Numbered from the stretch's first letter, positions 44,749 to 55,960 are shown. The stretch: DNA of 64,000 bases from Bathynomus jamesi (GCA_023014485.1 JAJOZX010008808.1:38501-102500), one strand, 5' to 3'. The notes: generated from the sequence alone by a model not told the origin. Translations and numbers: made by a program.

Positions 44749-47213
44749 TTAGTAATTTGCTTTTGTGTCAAATTTTGGCTGTTTTTTCCTTGATTCTAAT
44801 GTAGCACGAATCCAACCGTCTCTGTTTGTAGGTCCGCAGACTGATCCAGCAGCGTCTGTAACGAGCTTGACGCATCTCTCTACGGCTTGTGTATGACATG
44901 GAAACTGAAATAATTCTGAATGAAGAGTAGTACCATGTTTGATGCATGATTCGATATCATCAAGAGAAACTCCTTGGTTATCGGTGGTTCTGCTATCTGA
45001 AAATCTTGCCACATAATGAGATCTGTATAGTCTTTCGCATAAAAATTTATTCTGGCACCTTAAAATACCTGATAACATCTGTTTCTTGAATGCATGCCCT
45101 TGCTTTTATGATACGCCTAAATCCCAACTGACGCACATGCTCCCTTTCATCAGCTATCATTGCAATGAGAATGTTTTCTTGATTTGCGTAATATGCATTT
45201 CGCTGAATGACTGAGTCATGTACTCTCCTAAGCTCTTCACGGAGATACCGGCTTCTTGCAATCATATGCCACATATGTTTAGCACCATATTGGCATAATG
45301 GTTTACGCTTTATCTGAAACCACATTGGTGCGTATACCCTAACAATGAAAGTAGCTAATTCTTGTAAATTGCCTGAAGGATTCTCTGTGCTTGCATACTG
45401 TATAACCGCAGAGTCCTGTTTGCTGTGGTGAGCCACCTTGAATGTGATATATTGCCTGGACTCTTATGACTAAGACTCTTTGAGAATGTTCCACTTGATA
45501 TAGCCTTGTGAATTTCAAGAAGGTATTTCTGGTCAGTACTTATGTCATCTACATCAACTTCACACATGTCCTCTTGAATTTCAATGGGTTTGAAGTTAAC
45601 TATGGGAAGCTTTTCACAGTCTGAAAGTGCTCGGCCAATTTCTCCTGAAAATGCTCTTGGTCCAGTAGTGGTACCATCCAAGTGATGAAACAGATGGCGC
45701 AATGGAAGTTCATTAAGGTGTAAAAGGCATATCAGCCACTGCAATGGCTTATTAAAGGCTTCTTCCAGTAATCTTATTGTGCCTCCAATACTGCCAGTGT
45801 TAACCACTGTCGAATCACAGCCAACTGCAACGATGTTCCCTATATCAACATTCCTTTCTTTCAAGCAATTCACTAGCGCTGTGCAAATGTATTTAGCTTT
45901 GCCACTGGAAGGTGTCACATGTGCAAAGTACAGAGAGTGTGGTTCAGATATTATGCTGATATGCTCTTCGCGTTTGGTTCTTTGGTGGTTAGAGCCATCA
46001 CTCTCCTGGACTTGAATCATTGTTTTATCCTTTCTGCCATCAAAGTATAATCCCCGCATGGTTTTTGGCTCTCCTATCTGTTGTAGTTCCTTTCTCTGTT
46101 TTTGTCTTTCACGTCTTAGCTTACTTCTGTCTATAATATTCCCTTTGTCTTCGGGAGTAACAATTTTAAGATCTGCCAATACTGCAGACAATAGCAAGCA
46201 GCCCCAGCTCTGTCCGACATTTTAAATCTATCACAAGTAAGTGCTAATGAAGGCAGTGGCTCACGCATCTGTTGCTCTGATATTACATATTGAGTCAAGG
46301 TTGTATCTTCCTCATTATCTTCAGATATCTCTTCTAGTTGTTGAAGTTCACTTGTCTCTGTTTCGATTTGTAAGTTGGACGTATTGGTTATAGCAGCACT
46401 AGTTGTTTGTGAGGATTCCAGACGTGCTTTTTCCATTTCCTTTCGATGTTCTCTTGCTTGTAATCGTCTTGTGTGTGCTATGTCAATGCTTCCTATCACC
46501 ATTATTCTGCGTGTTCGTTGGTCATTTAAAAAATCCTGCTCTTTTGGAGGGACTTTCTTACTCTTTTCACATGAGCATCTCCTAAACTCCTTAGTCCAAA
46601 GCTGGGCACTTGCGTTTTTTTTTGCGGTACTGCGGTACTACCGCACTACCAAACCGGTACCGCATAACGCAAAGGATCGCTGAAAGTACAGCAGTACCGC
46701 TACCGCATTTTTTGCGGTACTGCGTTATGCGGTACCGGTTTGGTAGTGCGGTAGTACCGCAGTACGCAAAAAAAACCGCAAGTGCCCAGCTTTGCTCCTT
46801 ACATTTGCAGGTGCAGATGTCAAACAAAGTGCATTTTGAAGAGTTTTCAAATTCTTCAAGCTGATTTTTGTACTTAGGCTGATCCTTCCTTGCGTGACTT
46901 GTATGGCTTTAATAAGGACCTGATTTATCATGGTACACTCGCATCATCTGCAAAACGCGTGTATGTGAAACTATTGGCAAAGAGGCCTTCTTCAAAATAT
47001 TTTCTACCTTTTTGGAAACTGCCTCTGCTATTTCAGAAAATGAAGGCTCCTTGTATTCATCTGCTCCTTCACTAAATGTTTTGTGAACAGGTAATCTTTC
47101 ATAATGCAGTTATAAGTTGGTAGTTGCATATCACTCATCTCACAAGGTACTTCAAATATGGCACACTTCATATGTTCTCTAGTGAAATGTTTATATTTAG
47201 TATTTGATGCCAT
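44749..47213 (-). pseudogene. Lineage-A transposase of A6, split by a foldback element
   Basis: Start at 47213 (MASNTKYKHFTREHMK). QLPTYNCIMKDYLFTKHLV follows, then a degraded stretch, then FDICTCKCKE where the foldback (46595-46794) interrupts the Cys cluster. It continues with EQDFLNDQRTRRIMVIGSID-type text (46530-46480), an acidic linker, AVLADLKIVTPEDKGNIID, RGLYFDGRKDKTMIQ (first Asp candidate), VAVGCDSTVVNTGSIGGTI (second), WLICLLHLNELPLRHLFHHL, DDISTDQKYLLEIHKAI, ISHSRWLTTANRTLRLY, YYANQENILIAMIADEREHV and FPCHTQAVERCVKLVTDAAG (Glu candidate). The frame 46197-45355 is open for 280 codons. A few frameshifts remain. Confidence 0.8.
46595..46794. mobile_element. 200-bp foldback element (hAT-like ends) inside the A6 gene
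   Basis: Ends tccaaagctgggcacttgcg and cgcaagtgcccagctttg. The duplication ctccttag / ctccttac occurs at 46587-46594 and 46795-46802. Almost the whole element is an inverted repeat made of gcggtac and ggtaccg units. The pre-insertion sequence restores a conserved Cys-cluster codon order in the transposase. Confidence 0.85.
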
Positions 47214-47547
47214 AAATTTTTAAGAAAAATTCAAAATCACAAAATATCCTGTAACATCAAAACATTATATAATTAATATATATAATATATTGTATAAGTA
47301 TATATAATATATTATATAAATATAAATATATTATATAAATAAACTAAAATTATATAATACATTATAACAAGCATTTTATAATAAAATCAATATTATCTCT
47401 ATATAAATCACTTTAAAATAGTTTTATAATATTCCGATCATATTAAAAAAACTCTCCGATCAACTGAGCGACTAGGCCTACTACCTAAGAAGACAAGTGT
47501 TAACACACTGTTCTAATGACTCACAGAAAGAAATTCCTTTACACCAA

Positions 47548-47610
47548 AACCCTCCCCCACAACCCTCCCCAAACCCTCCCCCACAACCCTCCCCAAACCC
47601 TCCCCCACAA
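47548..47610. repeat. Minisatellite, about 24-bp C-rich unit, in A6
   Basis: About three units of aaccctcccccacaaccctc type. Confidence 0.85.
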
Positions 47611-47984
47611 CATTCAGTGTAGTCTCAACATGACTCAGTTACTCTAAATTGTGTTAACTTCAGCTCTCTTGTGGCAGCTGAGGATATTAAGCATATGAAA
47701 AGGCATTTTTACAAAACGAATTTCTATCATTTAAGAATCTTAATCAACCTATTAGATAATTCTAAGATGAAATTTTATAATAGTTTGACAAACCTAAAAT
47801 AGAAGCATTTTTTTCCTTTTTACCCAAAATTGTGTTAAATTTAGCCCCCTGGTGGCAGCTGAAAACTTTAAACAAATGAACTCATATTTTGGCAGACATA
47901 TTTCGTCCACTAAATGCAACTTTTAATCACTATTAGAACTTCATACTAGAAAAAAAGTATTTTTCGCTCCACCCTACTATACAC

Positions 47985-49394
47985 GCTTACAACATGGTAT
48001 CGCATGTGATACCTTTATTTCATAATTAAATACAAATTATCAATTTATTGAATTAAATATCTACAAAATTGCCTCGGGATTGGCGACATAGCCTATTGGG
48101 AATGAAAATAATTGCCATACATACATAGAACCCAATATGGAAGCATTGGGCCCACCCAACCACAAGAAAAATATTATTTCGTGTTCAAATTACATCGAGA
48201 GAAGAGTCAACGAACTTTGCAAATTCAGCAAATAATAAAACATGAAGATTATATTATACTGGCGGCACTCTGAGCTGCTTATGTTACAGCGATGCTTTAA
48301 GCAAGGAAGATGTTCTTTATCTTCCTATAAGTTCTGAGTGAATTCTCATAATATAAAACCTAATAACTATAAAAAGGATAGGCCTATTCGTTCAGGTATT
48401 TAAATGTAGTAACTGCTTATACTAATTACATCAAAGCAACTCGTTGTGTAACTCCATCGTACCGCGGCCCTACATCGAAAAACATCGTCGCGTCCTACGA
48501 ACAGAAACAAGGCCCAACGAAATAATAAGGTAAGGCAATTTCTTTCTCTACCATTAGGCAGCACAAATACCGAAGCCAAATAAACATAGAGGTCCTTTGA
48601 AGACCTACATATACATAACTCTCTAACGAAAAAACGTAGGGCTTTTGTCGTTAACTCTCCACTGTAATCTGCTTGAAATTTCCAACGGATGAGGGTATCA
48701 GGCAATCAACCCATAGCCCTATATAGGTATAGTTTTTTCATAAATATCTTCAATTTTTCATCATTCACTTTTTTGGTGATGGTGTGTGAGCTCTTATTTC
48801 GAAAGTACTCTACTACTATTGTGAAACAGCGTTCGTTATTTCTTTTGTTCGTTTTTCTGGTGTATATTTCTGTGGAGTACAGAATGAGCCGCAGTCGTCT
48901 GGTCTGAGTGCTGTGCTAGTTTCTGGCCCACCCTCACTGATTATTACTGCTACTTGTGTTAAAGTAAATGGTAGACGGAAGGTGCAATTGCAAGCTCATG
49001 TCTGTAGATGACTTTCCTCTCCCCTCCCCCCCACCCTTCGCAACATCGCGATGTTCCAATATTGTGTCCTCTAACCCCAGGGAAGTGGCCCTGAAGTGCC
49101 CGGGTTCGCTGTTCGCCTTCTCCTCTATTCGATTAAGAGGTGGCGCCTTCGTTCAACGCGGGTATTAAAGGAAAGAGTCAAGTAATGGGCTCCGCTTACT
49201 GTGGTTTTGAGGTTCGTTGCGCCATCAGTTGATTCTCAATGGAGTTATACATATAACAGATGGTGCGGGTACTCAGTAACCTTTACTCTTACCTTCCAAG
49301 GAACCCATCTCCTGGATGGTTGGGTTGGCCACGTGATGGTTGCCATCGTAACCCGAATGAGGAAGAGAGGTAATTATATAGCCTCGTTAACCTC
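47985..49394. other. Non-coding stretch of 1.4 kb
   Basis: No transposon ends or protein blocks recognised. Short frames at 48400-48907 have no supporting features. Confidence 0.5.
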
Positions 49395-49509
49395 GTTCAG
49401 GTTCCATGTGTTGGTCTCTCTTCACACGAAGGTCAAGCTGGCGGCCCTGCCTCTAGGCCTGGCTTGGTGGAGGAGCGAGTTTCTCTCTTGCGCTCTCCAC
49501 CGCACATAG

Positions 49510-51876
49510 CCAGGTGCACCCGGCTTATCTGGTACTGTCCTGAGCCAGGCATCTAGTCTTCTCTTGAAGACTTCAACTTTGACCCATGTAAAGTTTCTGA
49601 GGTCCTTTGGAAGCTGGTTAAAAAGTCTTGGCCCCTCACAACCAAGCTATTTTCCTTCAGTGTTGAAGAGGTCCCTTGTCGGGCCTTTAATTTGGGAACA
49701 CTACACATTCTACCTTTCCTATTTTCCAGCGTGGTATGAATGGTAACTGGGTTTAGTTTTACGTTTGGTACCAGTTTTTCGATCATTTTTCATATGTAGA
49801 TTATGGTGTACCCCTCTCTCCTTTTTTCCAGGGAGTACAGATTTAGTTTACGTAGTCTTTCCCAGTAGTTGAGTTCTTTGCAGCCATCAATCTTGGCTGT
49901 GAAGTGTGTCTGCGTTTCTTCTAGTTTATTAATTTCTTCCTTTTTATATGGGGACGTCAAAACTGAGCAGTATTCAAGTTTTGGTATAATCAGTGTTCTC
50001 AATAAGGGAATCATTACTGTCCTGTCCATTCTTTTGAACGTTCTTAGTACCTGTCCCGTTACTCTTTTTACTTTATTTATCGTTATCTGATTTTGTGTCT
50101 CAAATTTGGCATCATCGGTCATTATTACCCCGAAGTCGGCCGCTTTCGTGCTTCTCTGAATTTCCTGTCTATCTGGAGCATATGTTGTGTAAGTTCCTCA
50201 TTTCTGCCATATCTCAAGAGATGAAATTTCTCGATGTTAATTGTTATATTGTTGTCTTCTGAACATTTGTATATTTTATTCGTGTCCCTCTGCAAGGCCT
50301 CCACTTCATTTGCATCGCTGATTTTTCTGCTGATCTTTGTATCGTCCGCAAAGGATGTTACTATATTGTTGCGGTTTACTCCACTGTCTATGTTTGTTAG
50401 CATGATAGTGAACAGGAGTGGGGCCAGTATTGTACCTTGTGGTACTGAGCTGCGTACTTCTGATTCTGATGATGATACACCTTGAATTTTGACGACCTGT
50501 AGACGTTTTCTGAGGAAGCTGTAGATCCATTTTCCCACTTTGCCTGTTATTCCCATATGTTTCATTGGTAAATATTGGATTTTACTCCCAGTCTGGTTTT
50601 ATAATGAGAGCAAACTTTTCTGGTCAATTTTGAGGTGCTTTGCGTAGTTTTTGAGATATCGCAACATAAACATATAGGATATGTTCATGTTACGAGATCT
50701 CGTGAACGACGCATTACCACAGGAAACGTACAAAACACCTCAAAATTAACCAGAAAAGTTTGCTCTCGTCATTTTCGTTTAAACTAACGAAAATATCACG
50801 ACTTAATCTAACCAATCATCAAGGGCGTACAGTTGACCTAATCGGGCATTCAATTAACCTAACCAGGCATTCAGTTAACTTAACGGGTTAATATTGGTTA
50901 TTTCACCTAAATATCTTCTGATCTTTTCGTATTAGGCACTCACTGTCACATTTCGGGCAGTTAAGGATGAGAATAACGCCGTAATTAATAAAAACATCCA
51001 ATGTTTTGTCTTCATCTAGAGCACATGACGAATCAAGTCCTCAAAGTCGAAATCACACGAGCGGCACGTCATAATTCTATCGCAAACACCACCAAACTGA
51101 ATCCAATTAGAAAAAACAATAGCCAGAACAGAAAACAATAAATTAATTAAGTCGCCAGAGTAGCGAAAAAATAGCCAAATCAGAAAAAATATTTTATGAA
51201 AAAAAGTACATTATAGCCAAAACGGGAAATATATTTTATTAAAAAAAGTACGTTTGAACAAATTTGCACAAGATAAGATATATATATATATATTTTTTTA
51301 GTCAGTATTTAATGGAAATTCAATATATAGTATTTGTTCAACTGCTTGTGACTGGGAGTAAAATCCAATATTAACCGTTTCAATTGTCGAAAGCTTCAGC
51401 AAAATCCGTGAATATGACATCATAGTTTTCATTGCTTACAAGTGCATCTAAGATATTGTTATAGTGCTCTATAAGTTGTGATGGGCACGATCTTCCTCAT
51501 CGGAATCTGTGCTGATTTTCGTTGAAAATCTTTCCAGTGTCTCCAAGAAGTCATAGATTTTCTCTCTGACTATTCTTTCAAATATTTTGGTGAGGTGGGA
51601 CGTCAATGACACTGGTATATAGTTCTTTGCTTGAGATCTACCCCCTCCTTTATATATAGGGTCATTGTTCGCTCTTTTCAAGATGCTCGGTATTTCCCCA
51701 GTGTCTCGGGATCTCCATATCCAGTATAAGGGTGTAGCTATTTCATTTTTACAATTTTTAATCAGTAGTGCGTTCCATTTGTCCGAACCTGCAGCTGAAT
51801 GTGATTTCACTTGTCCTATAGCTCTCGCTACATCTTCTGGAGTAAAATCAAAGTCTGTTATACATTCTCCTTGCAA
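49510..51876 (-). pseudogene. Reverse transcriptase of LINE copy 2, split by a transposon
   Basis: Reading from the right: 51876-51469 carries FTPEDVARAIGQVKSHSAAG, RANNDPIYKGGG and NYIPVSLTSHLTKIFERIVR (RT motifs 1-2). The text before the insertion is NYDVIFTDFAEAFDN (motif A Asp). After the nested element, 50565-50125 carries GKVGKWIYSFLRKRLQVV, RSSVPQGTILAPLLFTIMLT and NIVTSFADDTKISRKI (catalytic FADD). The next frame, 50122-49790, has VTGQVLRTFKRMDRTVMIPL, IPKLEYCSVLTSPYKKEEIN and NYWERLRKLNLYSLEKRREG, the thumb. Frameshifts near 50123 and around 51470, plus the insertion, inactivate it. Confidence 0.85.
50568..51376. mobile_element. Non-autonomous DNA transposon with 9-10-bp duplication (Mutator-like size)
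   Basis: Inverted ends gtaaatattggattttactc and ggttaatattggattttact (complement side). The duplication gtttcattg / gtttcaattg occurs at 50559-50567 and 51377-51386, differing by one base. Both ends also contain long inverted arms (agcaaacttttctgg and its complement at about 50745). No coding frame. The 9-10-bp duplication size suggests the Mutator group; that is inference. Confidence 0.75.
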
Positions 51877-52654
51877 TTTCTCTTCGAAAAATGCATCTAC
51901 TGTATGTCAGGTATCGCTTTGTCACTTTTAGGGTACTGATGAAGACCGATTCATACTGGGCTCTTAATGTTTCAGATATTTCTTTTAGATCGTCTGTTAG
52001 TTCAGTATTTCCTTTCCTTAAGGGCCCAATGGTAGCGCGCGATTTTGTTTTCCTTTTTGCATAGCTATAGAAGTATTTTGGATTTTCTTTTATTGCTTCT
52101 ACCGCCTTTTCCTCTTCCCTCTCAGTATGGTCCTTAATCAGGATTTGTATTTCCTATCGATACTACAGTTTTTCTTGTATTACTTTCCTGGCATTGTTGT
52201 CTCCGCAATTAGCTAACTTCGATGTTACTCTCTTTCTTTTGCGGAATATTTTTTTCCTTTGCCTCTCTAGCTAGTTCCTCTTTCCTTTTGGCTGTGCTTT
52301 CGGAGGAGCATATTTTTCTAAAATTTTTAGCGTCTTTTCTTCCAAGGTTGTTAGCATTTCTTCAGTTGTTTTATTCTCTAAAACTGTTCTCCACTCTATT
52401 TGGGCCATGTGTAATCTGATTTCTTCCCAATTTGTGGTCTTGGAGTTTAAGTTAAAAGCCCAAATTTGCTGCTTCATTCTGTATGTGTATTATCTTTTAA
52501 TGTTATCGCCATATTTATTGATAACTCGATTATGTTGTGGTCTGAGATAATAGTTGGGGTTATTTTTATATGAGCAATACCAGATTTAGGCAGTTATTTT
52601 CTGTCTTTTTTTCTGTAATCTCCTGTGTCAGCATAAACTCGTTTGTGAGAGCTA

Positions 52655-52833
52655 TCAGCATTTTTGTTTGCTCCTGGTCCTCTCTTGTGCCCCCTTATCT
52701 TGCTGTATAAATATATTTCTACCCACCTTTTTGTATTTTATAAATGGGAAATTAAAATCGCCGCAGAGTATTATATTAGGGGATGGAGAGTTTACGGACT
52801 TTATTAGGGTTCTGATATCATCAATGGCATCCG
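52655..52833 (-). pseudogene. Endonuclease fragment of LINE copy 2
   Basis: SDAIDDIRTLIKSV and NIILCGDFNFPFIKY: the C-G-D-F-N block is the signature of LINE apurinic-type endonucleases. The N-terminal part is cut off by the foldback at 52834-52986. Confidence 0.8.
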
Positions 52834-52986
52834 AACCACAGGGAAAAGTAAAAGGAAACACGAAATCCGAGCGCTTTCGTGATATATTCACATCTTCAAG
52901 GACAAGAAAGAAATTTCTTTCTTGTCCTGAAGATGTGAATATATCATGAAAGCGTTCGAATTTCGGGTTTCCTTTTCCCTGTGGTT
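52834..52986. repeat. Foldback element, about 150 bp, in the LINE endonuclease
   Basis: Ends aaccacagggaaaag and its complement. Arms of about 70 bp pair almost completely through gaatatatcatgaaagcg text. The centre is aagaaagaaatttctttctt. No clear target duplication. It could be a small transposon or another inverted duplication. Confidence 0.75.
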
Positions 52987-53028
52987 CTTTGCTTATTAAA
53001 AAGATCACGTGTTGTTCTGTGATTTTAT

Positions 53029-53031
<3 letters not shown>

Positions 53032-53080
<49 letters not shown>
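53032..53080. repeat. (TA)n microsatellite between two opposite LINE copies
   Basis: About 24 TA units. Confidence 0.95.
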
Positions 53081-53086
<6 letters not shown>

Positions 53087-53255
53087 ACAAAACCAAAAGT
53101 ATTGGGACAAGCTTTTCTTTCAGTATCTGACTGCTCCAAATATAAATTGGTATCACAACTAATGAAATCTAACAGCATCATAGATGCGCTCGAAAACAAT
53201 GATAACTATGATGTGATATACAGACTACCAAGACGTTCGACAAGTGTGACCAATT

Positions 53256-53660
53256 CAGAGGCGGATTAAGACACCTCGGGGCCCCAGGGCAGTGAAGAAT
53301 ATGGGGCCCTTTTCTATAGCTTTTTATTAACAATACATGCACATGCACATGTACAGGACATGGTACATTTACACGAATTATATGTACGGTACTCAGGCTA
53401 ATCGAGAAACAAGCTTAAAAGAACCTTAACACAGTGTATTTTGCCGTTTGCCAAAACCAAACGGTATTAAACAAACTTTACTTTAGGGCCTATAAAACAA
53501 AATAAAACAGGGAATTTGTCAGTTTGTGTACTCTGTCATATTTAATCAAAGAAGTTTGCGAAATCTCGAATTATATCATCGAAACTCAGTTGATTGGGGG
53601 CCCTCAAGCATGGGAGCCTAAGGCTTCAGCCTCAATTGCCTCAGTGATAATCCGTCACTG
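53256..53660. mobile_element. Non-autonomous hAT-type element in LINE copy 3
   Basis: Inverted ends cagaggcggattaag and the complement of cagtgacggattatc. Flanking gtgaccaa (53246) and gtgaccat (53661) fit an 8-bp duplication, with two extra bases on the left. Both LINE parts on either side are contiguous in copy 2. Confidence 0.7.
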
Positions 53661-53729
53661 GTGACCATGAATCACAGCACATAACATGAAATATATAGGA
53701 ATAGCAGGAAAAGTAGGAAAATAGATATA

Positions 53730-53953
53730 CACGGTGAACCAAAGGTAGGTGGACAGTAGGTTGAATACGGTTTGTGTTATATTATATTATAACTATGGTG
53801 TTCATTATAACTATGGTGTTTGTGTTTTATTATATTAAATATTATAACTAAATTTATTTAAATTTTATTTTGTATTATAGTATACAAAAAAATTAAATAT
53901 GTATTCTCAAAATAAACGTTATCATTTACTGTCCACCTACATTTGGTTCACCC
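53730..53953. mobile_element. Mariner-type MITE in LINE copy 3
   Basis: Inverted ends cacggtgaaccaaaggtagg and the complement of gggtgaaccaaatgtagg. TA duplications at 53728-53729 and 53954-53955. 224 bp, no gene. Confidence 0.85.
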
Positions 53954-54502
53954 TATATAATTTCCTTAGTGAGCAGGAGAAAGACCGAGGAATATCTTCA
54001 TCAGAGTCAAAGGTCAGTACCATAAAGAACAGCAGTATTAGCTCCATTACTCTTCATGATCGTGCCAACTGATATAGCTGAGAAAGTTACCAGTGACAGC
54101 ACAGTAACATCTTTTGCTGATTACACAAAAATTAGTAGAAAAATAAGAAACCCAGATGATATAGAATCTCTACAGACAGACATGAACAGAATCTACAGTT
54201 GGTCAGAAGGCAACAATGTGAAATTTAACACTGAGAAATTTCAACTATTGAGGTACGGAAGAAGGGAGAAACTAAAATCCATGGAATACTACAATATGTT
54301 CTGAATGGACAGGAAATTCAGAGAAATTATTAAAGCAAAAGATTTAGAAGTTATAACGAGTGATAACGCGAAATTTGAAACGGAAAATAAGATAGCAATA
54401 AACAAAACTGGACAGATATTGAGAACCTTTAAAAGAAGGGACAGGAATATAATGATTCGTCTGTTGAAAACAATGATCATACTCAAGTGGGATCAATTTT
54501 AA

Positions 54503-54576
54503 CCCTTAACTGGTATGGTGCGGTTTAGTTACATAAGTGGTATGGTGCGGGTCCATACCACCATACCGGTTAAGTG
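54503..54576. mobile_element. Very short piggyBac-like MITE with TTAA flanks
   Basis: Flanked by ttaa at 54499-54502 and 54577-54580. Ends cccttaactggtatggtg and the complement cacttaaccggtatggtg. Only 74 bp. TTAA specificity points to piggyBac (or Kolobok). Confidence 0.75.
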
Positions 54577-55285
54577 TTAACATCACAATATAAAAAGAAG
54601 ACATTAGTCAACTTGAAGGGATTCAGAGAAGCTTCACAGCCAAGATCAATGGATGCAAAGAACTAAATTAATGGGATAGATTACGTGAATTAAGTTTATA
54701 CCGACTGGAAAGAAGAAAAGAGAGGTACACCATTATTTACATATGAAAAATAATGGAGAAACTAGTCTCTAATTTCACTTTGAATGTTATAACCACCCAA
54801 ACAATAGTACAAAGTAGTAAAAGAAGACTGTGTCGCGTTCACATACTAAAAGCTAGACAGGAACATCCTCAACCTTGAAGGAAAATAGATTTGTTGTGAG
54901 AGGGCCAAGACTTCAACCAACTGTTCAATGAACTATGGAACACGACTAGTGTAGCGGTGGAAATCTTCAAAAGAAAACTAGACGCCTGGCTCAGGGCAAT
55001 TCCAGATGAGCCGGGAATACACAGGAAATACATACAACAGTTGTGTCTCCTTGTTATACTATCTCTATCCCATGCCTTTAAACAGCTATGTGAAGTGGAG
55101 AACGCAAGAAATCATCTTCTACTTCATCAGGCAAAATCGAGAGGAGGGTCAACAAACCTGACCTCCTTGAAATGAGGAATCGTTGCCCGGAATACCTGAA
55201 AGGTTGAAGGGATAGGTAGAGGGCAGCACTGTAATCCAAAAACATAAGTTAGTTTGCTACCTGTTACAGTCAATATTCATAGGTA

Positions 55286-55365
55286 CAGGGTGTTCATAAC
55301 GTTATGCAAGTGAATATGCATGTACACTTCACTATATTCACTTGCGTATCTTTATGAACACCCTG
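55286..55365. mobile_element. 80-bp mariner-type foldback MITE
   Basis: cagggtgttcataa ends on both strands with TA at 55284-55285 and 55366-55367. The inner arms carry caagtgaatat and its complement. Confidence 0.85.
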
Positions 55366-55669
55366 TATATTACGTGAATATCAGAGCTGACGGAGTTTGA
55401 ACGTGACAGAACAGTTGGATGTCATATTACAGGTATTACTGTGCTTAAAAAATGCGATCCCCGTACAGTTCTCCTCCTTATACGCAAAACGTACGCGTAC
55501 TCATGCATTTATTTTCCTCTATGGTACCCTAGTGTTTTCCAAATAAATGTGAATTAAATGCTGTCCTTTAGCTCGAGTGCAAGGAGTTAATACAAAAAAC
55601 ATTTCTAAGCGTGAAAGCGGGTGGATTGCCTCATTGATGAAATCTACGCCAGGTTGTGTTACAATTTAT

Positions 55670-55960
55670 CCTGTCGTAACCTAGTGGTTAGCGCCCGCTA
55701 CTTCGAGTGGCCAGTGTCGTAGCACCGCTTCCCTTCGATCAGCGAAATTAAGCGACATTGGTTCTAGGTAGTAGTTGGATGGAAGGCGGTCCTCCGCGTT
55801 CAGATTATGTAACGACCCGTGGATCCCACAAAGTTGTAGGTCCCCTCCTTCATATGATCTTAGATGTTGCGAAGGAGATTAAACAACCCCATCAACATCC
55901 ACCACCGCGACACAAAGTCAGAGGTCCAAGATCCGAATCCTGGTGGGGATATTTTACAAA
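55670..55960 (+). mobile_element. SINE with tRNA-like start and 5S rRNA-like segment
   Basis: taacctagtggttagcgccc (about 55677) resembles a tRNA box A. From about 55730 the text cgatcagcgaaattaagcga and gtagtagttggatggaagg matches the conserved core of 5S rRNA (the GAAGUUAAGC and UAGUACUUGGAUGGG blocks) with substitutions. It is not a functional 5S gene because the ends do not match. The 3' limit is uncertain. Confidence 0.65.

Larger units (their letters stand above)
44247..47976 (-). mobile_element. DNA transposon A6 (TAG-ended, 8-bp duplication)
   Basis: Inverted ends tagggtggagcgaaaaatac and its complement. The similarity extends for several hundred bp, including agctgccac text on both sides. 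An exact 8-bp duplication ctatacac occurs at 44239-44246 and 47977-47984. The transposase is on the minus strand. A 200-bp foldback element lies inside the gene. Confidence 0.95.
49395..52833 (-). mobile_element. LINE family 2, copy 2 (CR1/Jockey-type RT without RNase H)
   Basis: Minus-strand LINE. The 3' end lies near 49395 (the complement of agcttgaccttcgtgtg is close to the tail) and the endonuclease lies near 52650-52830. Tail peptide blocks resemble the plus-strand copy at 54.9-55.2 kb. It is interrupted by a DNA element at 50568-51376 and ended by a foldback at 52834. The exact clade is not determined. Confidence 0.75.
53090..55230 (+). mobile_element. LINE family 2, copy 3, plus strand
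   Basis: Readable fragments in ORF2 order: LMKSNSIIDALENNDNYDVI (53160-53220, motif A side); MKYIGIAGKVGKWI-like text (53685-53725); TSFADYTKISRKIRNPDDIE (54110, FADY in place of FADD); RTFKRRDRNIMIRLLKTMII (54425); and the tail VEIFKRKLDAWLRAIPDEPG (54957) to a stop at 55175. Four smaller elements are inserted: 53256-53660, 53730-53953, 54503-54576 and, at the end, 55286-55365. It faces copy 2 head to head. Confidence 0.75.

Noticed and set aside
47985..48400. Continuation of LINE copy 1 beyond A6
   Set aside because: No convincing match to the expected LINE sequence could be found by eye.
48400..48907. Frames of 101 and 72 codons in the spacer after A6
   Set aside because: No domain, no repeat in other copies and low-complexity composition.
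55730..55810. 5S rRNA gene candidate
   Set aside because: Only the core matches. The ends and several conserved positions differ, so it is a derived repeat.
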